Assembly (NCBI RefSeq): GCF_018812025.1 | Contig: NC_063062.1 | Coordinates: 2,888,754 to 2,952,753, forward strand | DNA length: 64,000 bases | Source: Megalobrama amblycephala | Lineage: Eukaryota > Chordata > Actinopteri > Cypriniformes > Xenocyprididae | Direction of reading: 5' to 3' | Part shown: in pieces, positions 30,301 through 40,539 of the stretch | How the letters are laid out: the number at the start of each line of letters is the position of its first letter | Numbering within the stretch: position 1 is the stretch's first letter | Translations under genes and position numbers: made by a program | The notes under the pieces: model-generated | The model's input: only the letters and a program-made list of their open reading frames with translations | Told to the model about the DNA's origin: nothing | The model's database searches: none

Positions 30301-32115
30301 CCCTCATTTCCAGAGCATAACAGCCATCTCTCCGATGTTGCAATCGACATCTGACCCTCAGCTGGAGCCCTGAATGAAATGCTAGGTTCCCCTATGAGAA
30401 GGACCAGCAATCCAATCCAGAAGCTGCACAGCTTGCAATGCGCTAGAGAGGGAGGGGCCCTAGGGGGTTGGTTCCCCGAAGGAACCCCTCAACCTCAAGT
30501 CACCCAAGCTATTTCACCAAAGTAGACCTCTTTGCTACAATGGAGATTAGGCAAGGAGAACGCACATCTAGAGCACAGAGCGCTGGGTTGCCGTCACAAC
30601 CCACACTGCAGCCTGACAGCTCAACGGCACATGACATGCAGAGGAGCGAGAGGTTTGCTCTCGCTGATCTCCATGGTCTCCCAGAGTGTCGGGCAGACCC
30701 GTGGCAACTGGCCAACAACAGAGGTGACTCAAGCTTCCCGGAGAAAGCAAAGTAATGACCAGTGACTGATACGTAAACATGAGCCGAACATCATTTCAGC
30801 ACGCACCCAGATATGTGAAACAGTGATTGTGGCCGTCAGTGAGGACAGGAAACGACCGCATCCAGAAACACACAAATAGAATGTCATCTTTAAAAAGACG
30901 CAAGTTTTACTTGTGTAAGCTCTTTTAGGGACTTTACTCTTTTGCTGAAGCACACAGGGGATGGCTGCTGCGACTCAGACAGGGATTGTGTGCAGCCTGT
31001 CGTGTGCTCTCTCTCTCTCTTTGAAGGCGCTCACTCTTACCAGCCATAAAAATGGCTTTCAGCGCTCAAAAGTACCGTACTGGCTGTGAGAACAGCCTTC
31101 TGATGCTGTCAAAACAGCTATTTGCTCAATAATGGCAAACAAAACAATAAACAGAAAACAAAGAGAGGACTTCGACCCCGCTGCTGTGCTGTTCGCCCGC
31201 AAAAAAAGTTCAACCAAAAAGCTTGACTCGTCTTCTAGCAGACACTTGCTTGCAGAGAGCAGGAACAAACACTGTTTGGCTCCAAAGCAAAAAGCTGAAG
31301 AAGCAACTGTTTTGCATTTGAATCAAATATAATTCATTTCTGTGATCAAAGATGAATTTTCAGCATCATTACTCCAGTCTTCAGTATCACATGATCCTTC
31401 AGAAATCATTCTAATATGATGATTTGCTGCTCAAGAAACATTTCTGATTATTATCAAAATTGAAAACAGTTTTTCAGGATTATTTGATGAATAGAAAGTT
31501 CAAAAGAACAGCCCTTATCTGAAAATGAATGCTCTTGTAACATTATCACTACAGTTCAAAGGTTTGGGGTCAGTAAGTGTAAGAGATATAAACTTCCCTT
31601 TAGACACACAGTTTCTCAAGGATTTTGATATTTGCAGTACTGAATGTTATGATTTATCATATTTGTTGACTTACTATTAGGTCGGTCAATGGATGGACTT
31701 CCACATCTTCTTTGAACTGCAAATGAAATAACATGGAATTTAAAATTTGGAAAATTCTTTTACCAAATTCTGTTATCATCTTTATTTATCAAAGAAATAA
31801 TTCACACAAAAATAACAGTTTGACAACATGTATTATTCCACCTCAGTACTATACTCTTTCTTTCAGAATACACAAAAAAATGGGGATAAATAAATAACAA
31901 ATTATTTCAACACTATTTACATCTGCATAATCGTTTTTTTATTTATATGTTTGTTTTATTTTTACCACCAGTCATGTGCTTTCTTGTCGGGGTGATCTTT
32001 GCACTGTCTTTACAGACTTCTATTCAATTCAATAGAATTTCAATAAACATGGTATTTTATCTTGTTAAACACATTTATTTGGTCTGATTTGATTCTTACC
32101 TGAACTAGACGCCAT
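27311..32115 (-). CDS. AIG1/GIMAP-like GTPase-family protein (exons 32115-32100, 31716-31675, 28032-27311)
   Basis: The large last exon reads SDLRIVLLGKN...RVGNFILGRAAF, IEKHRGKLKDRDVTVINTSHLL and CGDEHLQFDER, the layout of the AIG1-type G domain (GIMAP family). The P-loop lacks the usual GKS/T (GKNITENNRVGN) and the DTPG and base-recognition motifs are altered, so GTP binding is doubtful. The C-terminus is charged, Glu/Lys-rich. Two short upstream exons complete the frame: ATGGCGTCTAGTTCAG (5 codons plus one base) and a 42-base exon ending AATA that supplies the A of an ATG at the junction. Phases are 1 and 1; the sum is 780 bases, 259 residues. Exon 3 is certain; exons 1 and 2 rest on splice sites and frame. 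Confidence 0.7.
28165..28301. mobile_element. MITE, left part, interrupted by DIRS copy 2
   Basis: The stretch CCAGTCCAAAGTTTTTGAAC ... TTGATCCAAAATACAGCAAA ends at AAC (28,299-28,301), where the DIRS sequence starts. Its continuation is at 31,305-31,590 (CATCATTACTCCAGTCTTCA ... CAAAGGTTTGGGGTCAGTA). This is a MITE family I recognise as frequent in cyprinids. Confidence 0.7.
28299..31307 (-). mobile_element. DIRS retrotransposon copy 2, internally deleted, in the GIMAP-like intron
   Basis: The left end has the DIRS terminal sequence (GTAACCCTCGTTCCCTGAAG at 28,317) and the internal complementary segment follows at about 28,568-28,665 (GAGACGTTCCCATTCAGTC). Recombinase fragments are at 29,217-29,627 (AHSTRGVASSWALAH, ATPNTIARFYSL) and gag fragments at 29,868-30,160 and 30,729-30,953. 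The RT/RNase H region is missing. The right terminal repeat is also absent: homology stops in the leader near 31,304. The trinucleotide AAC is found at both junctions with the split MITE. Confidence 0.82.
29217..29627 (-). pseudogene. Tyrosine recombinase fragment of DIRS copy 2
   Basis: N-terminal (STRCAYALKRNLFVE) and C-terminal (HAHSTRGVASSWALAH, WATPNTIARFYSL) parts are joined in one frame, but the middle, including the first catalytic Arg, is deleted. Not functional. Confidence 0.75.
31132..32099. other. Intron of the GIMAP-like gene outside the known elements
   Basis: Contains the DIRS copy 2 leader end, the right MITE half (31,305-31,590) and exon 2 (31,675-31,716). The rest is AT-rich without recognised features. 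Confidence 0.4.
31305..31590. mobile_element. MITE, right part
   Basis: Continues the element begun at 28,165; the end CAAAGGTTTGGGGTCAGTA mirrors the start CCAGTCCAAAGTTTTTGA. It lies in the intron of the GIMAP-like gene. Confidence 0.7.
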
Positions 32116-32729
32116 TCCGTCCACACGGAACGTTTAGGTGTATGTGCAAAAAAGTTGTATCAGATTTTCGTCCAGAAGAATCAGGCGTTTTCACAGAGTA
32201 CGAGGTCTCTGCGGAACAAAAGTGGGCGTTTCTGTATTTGTGGGTGTTTTCAAACTTGTAGGTGTTTATGCAATGAGAATGATCCCCTTCACCCGACCCC
32301 ACCCCTAAATCAGGTAACGCTCTGAAAAAAACGCCTCTCTGTTTATGGCCTCGCCCGTCAATCATTAATGTCCTGCAGAGACATGTACCTGTTTTCAGAA
32401 GGTGAATCACGTTTCAAGCACTGATTTTTTTGACATAAAAAAAACGCAAAATAATGGCAAGAAAACTCATGTGCGAAACGGTTGCATGCGCACGCAGCGC
32501 GCTCAGTGTAGTCAGGTTCATTAACAATGACTCTTATTAACCGATTCTTTGTGAGCCAAAAACACACAGCGCAGCACACTGCATCATATCACTTACGAAA
32601 TGTTATTCAATTTGTTCGTGAATCAGAAAATTACTGCTTCTTGGCTAACTGAGAATTCCTCTGAGAAATGTGATCCCATCCGAATATGTCTGAGATTCAT
32701 TTCATAATTCTTTCTTCAAACATCAACCT

Positions 32730-32781
32730 TTTTATTCAAACACACTGAAACTAGTGATTACATCTGATATTCACTCACAGG
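32730..32781 (+). other. 5'-untranslated-exon-like fragment of a TRIM-type gene (plus strand)
   Basis: ATCTGATATTCACTCACAG followed by a GTAAGTGACAGAAATGTAAG donor matches the minus-strand exon end at 60,893 (GATATTCACTCTCAG then GTAAGTGATGGAAATGTAAG). Downstream on the same strand is a TRIM exon-2 copy at 33,926. It is therefore probably the first exon of an inverted TRIM relic. Confidence 0.5.
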
Positions 32782-33925
32782 TAAGTGACAGAAATGTAAG
32801 AGTTTAGTAGTTTAATTCCATGATGCAGTTTTATCCCAGGTGAAAAAAAAGGTTCACTTCTATAATGTACTTAAAGTGCTCTATTTTCGTGCACTAATTT
32901 TGTACTTAATATACTAAAAATTCTTCTTTAGTACTTTTTAAGATAATCTTAAGAACATCTAACTGTACTCAACTGTGCTATTTTGAGACACCATGAAATA
33001 TGAACTTAAATGTGCTTTTATACTATCTTTATACTATCTCTGTATTTAAAAAATGTATTTAGATGCCACTTATCATACATTTGAACCCATAGTGTACTAC
33101 AAGTGGTTAGAACACAGTAAGTACATTGAAAGTTCACGTACTGTAAAATAAAGTGCAACTGAACGTGTTACCATAAAGATTTCATGTCATCTGCAGTGTT
33201 TGTTTGAATGACATGAAACATTTTGAGGAATTTGTACTGCTCATGTATCCTACATTTACAGTACAACTGGGGAAAACCTTGTACTTTGTACTCCTTACAG
33301 TCTCATTTAGACTTTCAATTTATTCCTTGAAAGATAAGAAAGTGTACAATACAAAAAAGCTGCATTTCCATTCATCTCAATGGCAGTTGCATGGCTTGAA
33401 ATCTAGAAATACAAAACCTAGAGGAGAGTCGAGAGAAGAAGGTAAAGAGCCAAACACTTTAAACACCTCATGAATGCAGTTTTTCATGTGTGTTGATGTT
33501 GGTGCAGGTCATATTGAAGGGTTTGTCACTTTTTTACATAAATCATCTAAAAATTAATTTAGTAAATTTTTGAGAATTAAATATTTTAAACACTATTTTA
33601 GGGTTCAATTCTCACTTTTAATAAGTTGCTTTATATATTAGCTGCATATTACTAGTATATTGACTGTTTATTAATACTTATAAAGCACATATTAATGCCT
33701 TATTCTACATGACCATATTCTACATCCCTTAATCCTACCCAATACCTGAACTTAAACACAACAAAAACGACCTTACTAACTATTAAGCAGTAAATTAGGA
33801 GTTCATGGAGGCAAAAGTTGTAGTTAAAAGTGAATATGTGTTTCCATTACTGAAGTGTTTTTGATTTTTTTAGTCAGAAGATGGAAATGTGTGTTTATCT
33901 CTGTATGTTTCATCATTTGGTTCAG

Positions 33926-34006
33926 ACACAGACAGACGAGCAGCAGATGATCCAGAAGAGAATAAAGAAGATTCAAGAGATCAAACACTCAGTAAAGGCG
34001 AGAAAA
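33926..34006 (+). pseudogene. TRIM exon-2 copy in inverted orientation
   Basis: 81 bases between AG and GTGAGT, encoding [20 protein letters not shown] and ending SVKARK. It differs from the TRIM exon at 25,440-25,520 by very few residues and has the same length and phase. No RING exon lies between it and 32,781, so the copy is a relic. Confidence 0.75.
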
Positions 34007-34328
34007 GTGAGTGAAAAAAAATTAAATTAAAATAAAAAAGAGACCCGTCAGTAAAATCACAAAAAAGAAAGAAAGAGCTCACAGACGGGAAAAAGCTCTG
34101 GTGTAGATACTGGAGGAGCTGAAAACGATGAGTAGCCCTGATGCCTCCAGAGATGATCATTTCTGGTCCATACTGCCAGCAGGTGGCGCTATTGCACTGG
34201 TTTGTAGCAGTACCTCACTTTTTGAAATGAGCTCACAGATTCAGAAGAAACTGGCATGAGCGAGAATAACATGTTTAAAATATGAACGTGTTAAATGAAG
34301 GAGATAATGTCTGTCCATGCTACTGTAG

Positions 34329-34417
34329 ATATTGATGGTTTAATCACAGAAGTGAAGAGAGAGGCGGTGTCAATGGAGGTAAAGCTGAAGACGAGAAACC
34401 ACAAGCTGAACGGAGAG
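34329..34417 (+). other. Possible exon of unknown identity
   Basis: CTACTGTAG precedes 89 bases open in one frame (IDGLITEVKREAVSMEVKLK then TRNHKLNGE) and a GTTTGT donor-like end. It would start in phase 1 and end in phase 0. I do not recognise the protein; it may belong with the TRIM relic at 33,926 or be chance. Confidence 0.3.
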
Positions 34418-34524
34418 GTTTGTACAGGATGAAGATTCACTTCATCCCCTAATTATTGTATGTGTCTGACTTTACAGTATTTCATTTCTTTCTGCTTTCA
34501 TAAATTGATTTAAGTTACAATAGC

Positions 34525-35545
34525 CTATGTAAGAATTTTGCAGTAAAATATCCAAAAACCACTAGGCCAGTGTTAGATATTTTGTTCACTTGAGTACTTG
34601 CAGTATCCCAAATGTTTGCAACTATTTGTAAATCGTGAGAAAATTGCAATGTTAACCAAGGCTCCGGGACGTTTGAGGAGTCGCCTGTCAATGGCGTCAT
34701 TCCCGCGTTACCCTCGGTTTCCGCTTTTATTTTGTAGAAACCATGGAAACACCAAAGAACACCAAACGCTTTAATATTTACATGTTTTAATAGACAAGGG
34801 AACAACTGTTTGGATACATTTATAGATAGAAAATGATTTGTTGTTATATAGCTCAACACGTTTAGTCTTATTGTTTAAATCTAATTTTCTTGATTTTTTG
34901 CGAGTACCATGCTTTACCATGCCTCAGAGAAAAACACTGTTTTGTGAAGTAGCTAACATAGCATAATCAGATGCAGCTTTATTTTTAGTAACAGTAATAC
35001 AGCATTTTCTCCATCATACAATACATTTTAAAATTAATAGCATGCCATTTATCAACACAATCATCCAGCATTTAATATGATATTGTAAAATCGATCTATC
35101 TTACTGCAGTGTGTAACAGTGTCTCACAGCAGCCGCCGAGCGAACGCACAGAGTAACGTTATAACATCATTTTCAACACACTCAAATGTATCTAATATGA
35201 TAAATAGAGCTGTGTTACCTCATACTAACGACCGGAAAAGCGGAAGAGGCGCCGGCGACTGTGTCATAATAAAAGTCCCGCTGCTTGTGAGGCATGTGTT
35301 GATCAATCACTCCAGCTCCTCATTCAGCTCCACAACACTCGCTCCTGCTCTGCTTCATACTACAGTAACGTTAATAATCACATCCATGAACATGATTTCT
35401 GCCCGAGTCCTATCCCGATTGTTTTCTACCGGCTGTGAGGTGAAAACCTAAGATTCTGCACTCAAACACTCATCAAGCTGTGCCTTTGTTTTGAATAGAC
35501 CTCTAGTGACCTCTAACGGCAAACAATTGACATATTGTAGCTTTA
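34525..35545. mobile_element. TTAA-type MITE, about 1 kb (diverged copy)
   Basis: It shares its whole length, in reverse orientation, with the better copy at 58,824-59,807, for example CGGAAAAGCGGAAGAGGCGC versus GCTTCCGCTTTTCCGG. The ends here are TGTAAGAATTTTGCAG and ACATATTGTAGCTTTAA. Short frames inside are not genes. Confidence 0.75.
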
Positions 35546-37469
35546 ATTGGTAAAATTTGCAATTCTCACAATTCAAACTTCTACCTCAGTTCTAAACTGG
35601 TTTTTGGATCTGATTATAAATGCAGTGGTGGAACAACACTGTACCAAACTTGTTGAAGGGGTCATGAACTGCGTTGTGTTATTGCTTAATAATGTTTCCT
35701 GGGGTGCACTAATAATTTAAGTATATCTTTTTTTTTACATCAAATAAGTTCATAATTTAGAAATAAAAGGCATTTTTCCTACCCTGATTTTAGCCCTCTG
35801 ATTTGAACGCTCTGTTTTAAGGGGCGTGTCTGCTGTGAGACTTCAGTGTAAACGCCCACTGCTGTGATTGGCTAATATCTTTCCATTTGAAAAGTATTCA
35901 TGGGTTTCAGGCATGTGACTTTTTTGCTACGGCCGCAATCTTTAGGACCTACGCGTAGCATTTCTGTTAGATTAAACAGCTCAATCAGCTCCCTAGGTCG
36001 TGAATCAGCATATCATGAAAATGAATGTGGCCGACTCCCTGATCAGTGCCATTGTTTAATGACGTACGCATTGTTGAAAAATCTCTCGGCTTCCGTATAC
36101 CGAAGGAAGTGCGTTTATTGGTGTGCTCTTGCTCTGGGTGATGTGTGTGTGCGCACGCTTATCAGGGAGAAGTGCCTATACAAGGAATTCCACTTTTTAT
36201 TACATGATAAAGGGCCGTGCTTGAAAAAAATTCTGCGAGACATGTCCACAACCGGAACTTGTATATTTGGCACAGAAATACTCTGTCATATGTTCAACTC
36301 GTATTTTGACCATGTTTAGCATGAGAATCCAACTCTTTAACAGTGTAAATAAGTCAGAATACATGAAATAGTATTAGACATCCCCATATAATAACAAGTA
36401 AGAAATGTATGTACATAAATGTGTGTGTGTGTCTTCAACTTCTGGTTGTGTGTGAGAGTATCAGTGTGTCCAAGAACTACTCCTTGTTTTGTCTAGGCAT
36501 CTACATGATGTGCACATAATGGAAAAAGCCCAAGACACAAAGAAAGCCAAAAAGTGAAGCCCCAGAAATAAGTTATTTAACAGTCTCCTTGGTGATTGGA
36601 AAGATGTCACACACCAAAATAGCACTTCTCACCACTGACGAAAAGCAACGGTAAAATATATTCTTTAGGATTACTCATTTTTACTATCAAGCAAACTGCT
36701 GACTTCACTAAACTCTAGTAAAAACTGACATTCACATCTATCTCATACACTGGCGAAGCTCTCAAGGCATTTAAAAGCATGTGACTACTGCTACTTCACC
36801 TCAGGACGGGTTGATGTTAACGTTACACGAATAGCACGTATCTCTGAATGGAATTGTCAATAATGTCTGTAAAGCACATCTCTTGTGATGTCAGTCGTGA
36901 TACTTACATTAAATAAAGTCTGGAGTGTTCTGCAGGAGTCCAGTCATCTCTCTTATCAGTAAGACAAAATAAGGGACACCCATTCACGAGTCACGACCCT
37001 CAACAATATTGACATATCAACAATAAACCATGAAAACACATGAGATCAAGTATGTGAACTTGCAACAGAACACATTTTATATTATTCTTTTACATTTGAG
37101 TATACAATTCTGCAGCTGTTACCTGGAGGGGATGAATTTTTAATTTATTTACTTAAATTAGGACTACATTATTATGTAATTTTTGTCCCATTGTTAAGTA
37201 ATTTAAAACTGTTTTAAATGTCATAAATTGTATATGACAGATATTTATTATGTATGTATATGATTAATATGAATAATAAATCAAAAACAGTAATTTATCT
37301 GTATATATATATAATGATTATCCGTCTAATAACCTTGGATAGTGTATGAAATATATGTAACAGGGTGGTATTAGAAAATAAACTCCCCCCCAAAAAAATG
37401 TGTACTTCCCCTTTAAGAGAGCGGCCGCTGATGATGAATGATGATGAAGTGTGCGATACAAAGAGTAAC
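35546..37469. other. Repeat-rich non-coding stretch
   Basis: From about 35,655 there is a repeat-like segment (GAAGGGGTCATGAACTGC, later GGGGCGTGTCTGCTGTGA). A frame at 35,900-36,319 falls within repeat-type sequence and resembles no known protein. A GT repeat is at 36,420-36,433. Nothing else was recognised. Confidence 0.45.
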
Positions 37470-38001
37470 AAAGAATATACACTAACAAGAAGCGACACTC
37501 AATATAATGTTCCATTGCAACACCGGCACCCAGCAGCAGCTCTGCGTTTCGCCATTTTGGGGTGAAAACGAGTCATCAGTCCACTAGTTTCTATGGCAAT
37601 ATCAGCTGCTTTGTTAAAACAAAATGTACGTTAAAGCTGAAATCCAACCTGAATGATGACAACACAGAATAAAATACTATCACTAGAGATCATAAAATCC
37701 TTTTAACAGCTTATTTTACATACTTTGTGTTTAAGTCTTCCACTTTTTACACAAAACCTTTGCTCTCTAGAAACCCAGTCAGTTTGGGTTAAAATTCTTT
37801 CAAAGATCTAGTATTAGTATTATAAACACTAAATGAATACAACATATGAAATTAAATTCAGGTCATGCATCAGAAAAATTGGGAATGTTGGACAATAAAT
37901 ATATGAATATAACAGCTTGATTTTGGTGTGTTGTATAATGTCCGTTAAAGCAAAAGTGTGAATTATGGGATAATGGACACAGCAATGCATCATGTGTTAT
38001 A
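37470..38001. repeat. Arm 1 of a long inverted repeat (partner 50,771-51,300)
   Basis: About 530 bases match the reverse complement of 50,771-51,300, from AAGAATATACACTAACAAGA to AATGCATCATGTGTTATA. Small indels and substitutions separate the arms. A short ATG frame near one end (MAKRRAAAG on the minus strand here) is shared by both arms but stops early in both. Confidence 0.8.
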
Positions 38002-38792
38002 AGATTGTTATTTTTGTAGCGTGATCCATTAAAACATACAATAGCCTAAACCTATATACATTTTAATTCAGACACTATTATTACTATTACTATTACTCCA
38101 CTAGGTCTGATCTATATTGTTCGCTGCAAACATGATGATCTTAAATTTATTAAATTACTATTAATAAATGTGTAAAGTTGTAGGCTAACTACGTTACCTC
38201 AGATGGTTGAATGGTTGGATTCCACAACTGGTAAAATTAAACATATATATGACAATACAACATTTACTGTAGGAGTCATATAATTTACTGATGATTTCAT
38301 TTAAAAAAAACTGTTCTATTGCGCTTCTGATTTGGCAGTGAAATTCACAGATTTTGGGTGCGTAAGATGTGAAGGATTCTGTGGTCCATTTTCACCCCAT
38401 AATGGCGACCGCATTCTTGGAATTGAGAAACATAGTCATAGTCAATAAAATAAAAATAGCAAATTAAATACTGAGTAGTGAACAGTAGGCTACTTTTATT
38501 TATTTATCAGTTAACACCATATCAGTGTCAAAGGCTATATTCATGGCAAACTCAAGAGTAATAAATGTAACCCTGTGAATATTTGTACACCTTTATTTTA
38601 TTTATTTTCATTTTTTTTTTTTTATTTCAGTATTGTACATACATTGGATTTTTGTATTTTATGTACAGAGGTATTTCAAATCCTAACCAATAAGATATTT
38701 CATGGGGTTATTGGTATGTTCGCATGCAACCAATCATAATGGATGGGGGGAGGGGCGACGAACGCGAGATGGCGAAACGGAAGAGACAGAGT

Positions 38793-38899
38793 CTGCGTCT
38801 CAATGTGCATAATATCCATCCTAAATAGTATGTGACAACTAGTAATATTCAATACTATTTAGTGCAGATAGGGTGGATAGTATGCACATTGGGATGCAG
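38793..38899. mobile_element. Short hairpin MITE (CTGCGTCTCAATGTGCATA)
   Basis: The left part CTGCGTCTCAATGTGCATA and the inverse of the right part (CTGCATCCCAATGTGCATAC) are complementary. The inner TCCATCCTAAATAGTAT also pairs with AATACTATTTAGTGC...GGTGGA. About 107 bp, non-coding. Confidence 0.65.
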
Positions 38900-39690
38900 G
38901 GAGAGTTTGATGAGGAGTTGGTAAATCTGTAAAGTTTATTTAGCGACAGTATTTGTGTCCTATATCAGATACAGATAACCTATATGTATATATTTTGACA
39001 ACGGGAAGGTTTTCCATGGGTTAAAAAAAAAACTAAAGGGATTAGGTCTGCTCTGTCCATCGAAACAGCCGCCATATAGGCCTAAAAAAGAAAAAAAGAA
39101 ACCAAATACAATTCTATTTTGTAATTTTACATTAACAATGTAATGTTCTATTTATCAAAACCAAGTCAATCTCATCAAGTTAGTGTTATAAGCATTTCTA
39201 CATTCATTCCAAAATAATAACTAAAGGCAATAATAATTTAAACAATATATTTTATTTGTGTAATGTGGTTTTTCTTTTTAATTGTCAACCTAGGATATTT
39301 TGGATCATCAGTCATGCTCCTTAAACACCGTCTGTCACAGACACGAATTGTATTTTTTAATTTCATCAAGCTGATTGCACTAAAAAACCCCGCAGTCAGC
39401 ATGATTTCAGTCCATTTCAAGTTTGATTTTTACATGACATAAAGCGGTGATATCTAACTGGATGATCTGTTTACTTTTCAGTTAGTCTTCCCATTGATTC
39501 CATCATTTGTTCAGTCAAACCTACGTGCGGAACGCGCACATCAACAAGAGGCGGGATTTATCGCACAAACCAATCATATCCAATCATAACCATTTACATC
39601 CAATCATAGCACGATGGAGACATTGCCTCCTCTCACGTGACTTTCCCCCATTCATTCTCAATTACCCCCCACAAAACCCACCGCCGAGGG
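38900..39690. other. Non-coding stretch
   Basis: AT-rich sequence; no exon, repeat end or promoter could be supported. Confidence 0.4.
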
Positions 39691-39903
39691 TCTAATGCTG
39701 CGTTCACACCAAACGCGAATAGAGCGTCAAATTCGCGTCTACCGCGTCTAGTTTGCCGCTTGAACATTTTGAATGCATTCGCGCGTCTAGAGCGAAATAG
39801 ACGCGCGTAAAAAACAAGCGTTTGAAGCGAAATTGACGCGTGTCCGAGGCGAAATCCGCTTCTTGTGGGAGGGGCAAGTGCTAGGCGGTTGTCTGTTTGC
39901 AAG

Positions 39904-40014
39904 ATGGCTGATGTTGATCGTGCGTTCATCGAGAGAGCTACCGCTTTGTATTTGCTCTGGAGAGCAGAACAGCGGCGTAGGGGTCAGCGTCGCGGGAAGG
40001 CCGCGGGTCGATAA
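39904..40014 (+). pseudogene. Short N-terminal coding relic within the Harbinger-like element
   Basis: ATG 39,904 opens 36 codons (MADVDRAFIERATALYLLWR and a basic end), closed by TAA. Length and location suggest the start of a transposase-type protein cut short by the internal deletion. The family is not proven. Confidence 0.4.
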
Positions 40015-40054
40015 ACGTGTACGTGACTCAAAAGTAAAATGTGTATTTACAACT

Positions 40055-40125
40055 TACCAGGTAGCCCAATCTCCTCACCGACACTCTTCCAAGCGAGGTC
40101 CTTTTTATTCCTGTCTGAAGTATGA
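40055..40125 (-). pseudogene. MADF/Myb-like domain relic of the Harbinger-like element
   Basis: Minus-strand reading gives RNKKDLAWKSVGEEIGLPG followed by a GTAAGT donor. The W-x2-[VI]-x3-[IM] pattern is that of MADF/SANT-like domains in the second protein of PIF/Harbinger elements. Just upstream, YDTSSYFR is in a frame offset by one base. Only this fragment is left. Confidence 0.55.
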
Positions 40126-40539
40126 ACTTGTGTCATAAATCTCTGGGTGACTGCTCACTGATAATATCAGTCGTTCCTCCATTTTGAATGAGTGACTCCG
40201 GGCGGGCCTGCCGCCACAGCAGCAAGCAGGCTCCTGATTGGTTAACGCGGCGCGAATTTACGCCAAAGTTCAAATTTTTCAACTCGGGCGCCAGACGCGA
40301 ATTCGCGTCAAACGCTAAATGCACAAAAAGCACCATTCGCGCGTAACGCTTAATTCGCGTCATTCGCGCGAACTAGACGCGCGAATGAGGCGAATTCGCG
40401 CCTTCCGCGCCGCGCTAAACGCCTCATTCGCGCCGCAAGACCTCCAGACGCGCGTAAACGCGTCTTTACATTGACTTAACATTGAAATCATTCGCGCCAG
40501 ACGCTCTATTCGCGTTTGGTGTGAACACAGCATAATGGT

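Larger units (their letters stand above)
39693..40535. mobile_element. PIF/Harbinger-like element with 3-bp TAA target duplication
   Basis: The left end TGCTGCGTTCACACCAAACG and the inverse of the right end (TGCTGTGTTCACACCAAACG) match, running on through CGAATAGAGCGTC in both. TAA flanks both sides (39,693-39,695; 40,533-40,535), the usual TWA target of PIF/Harbinger. The element is 837 bp and rich in CGCG/ACGCG motifs. It keeps two small coding relics (39,904-40,014 plus; 40,055-40,125 minus). Confidence 0.85.

Noticed and set aside
34515..35451. Frames of 110-114 codons
   Set aside because: They lie inside the 1-kb TTAA-type MITE and appear likewise in the copy at 58,923-59,741; they have no domain.
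35900..36319. 139-codon frame
   Set aside because: It lies in repeat-type sequence, has no recognised domain and no splice context.
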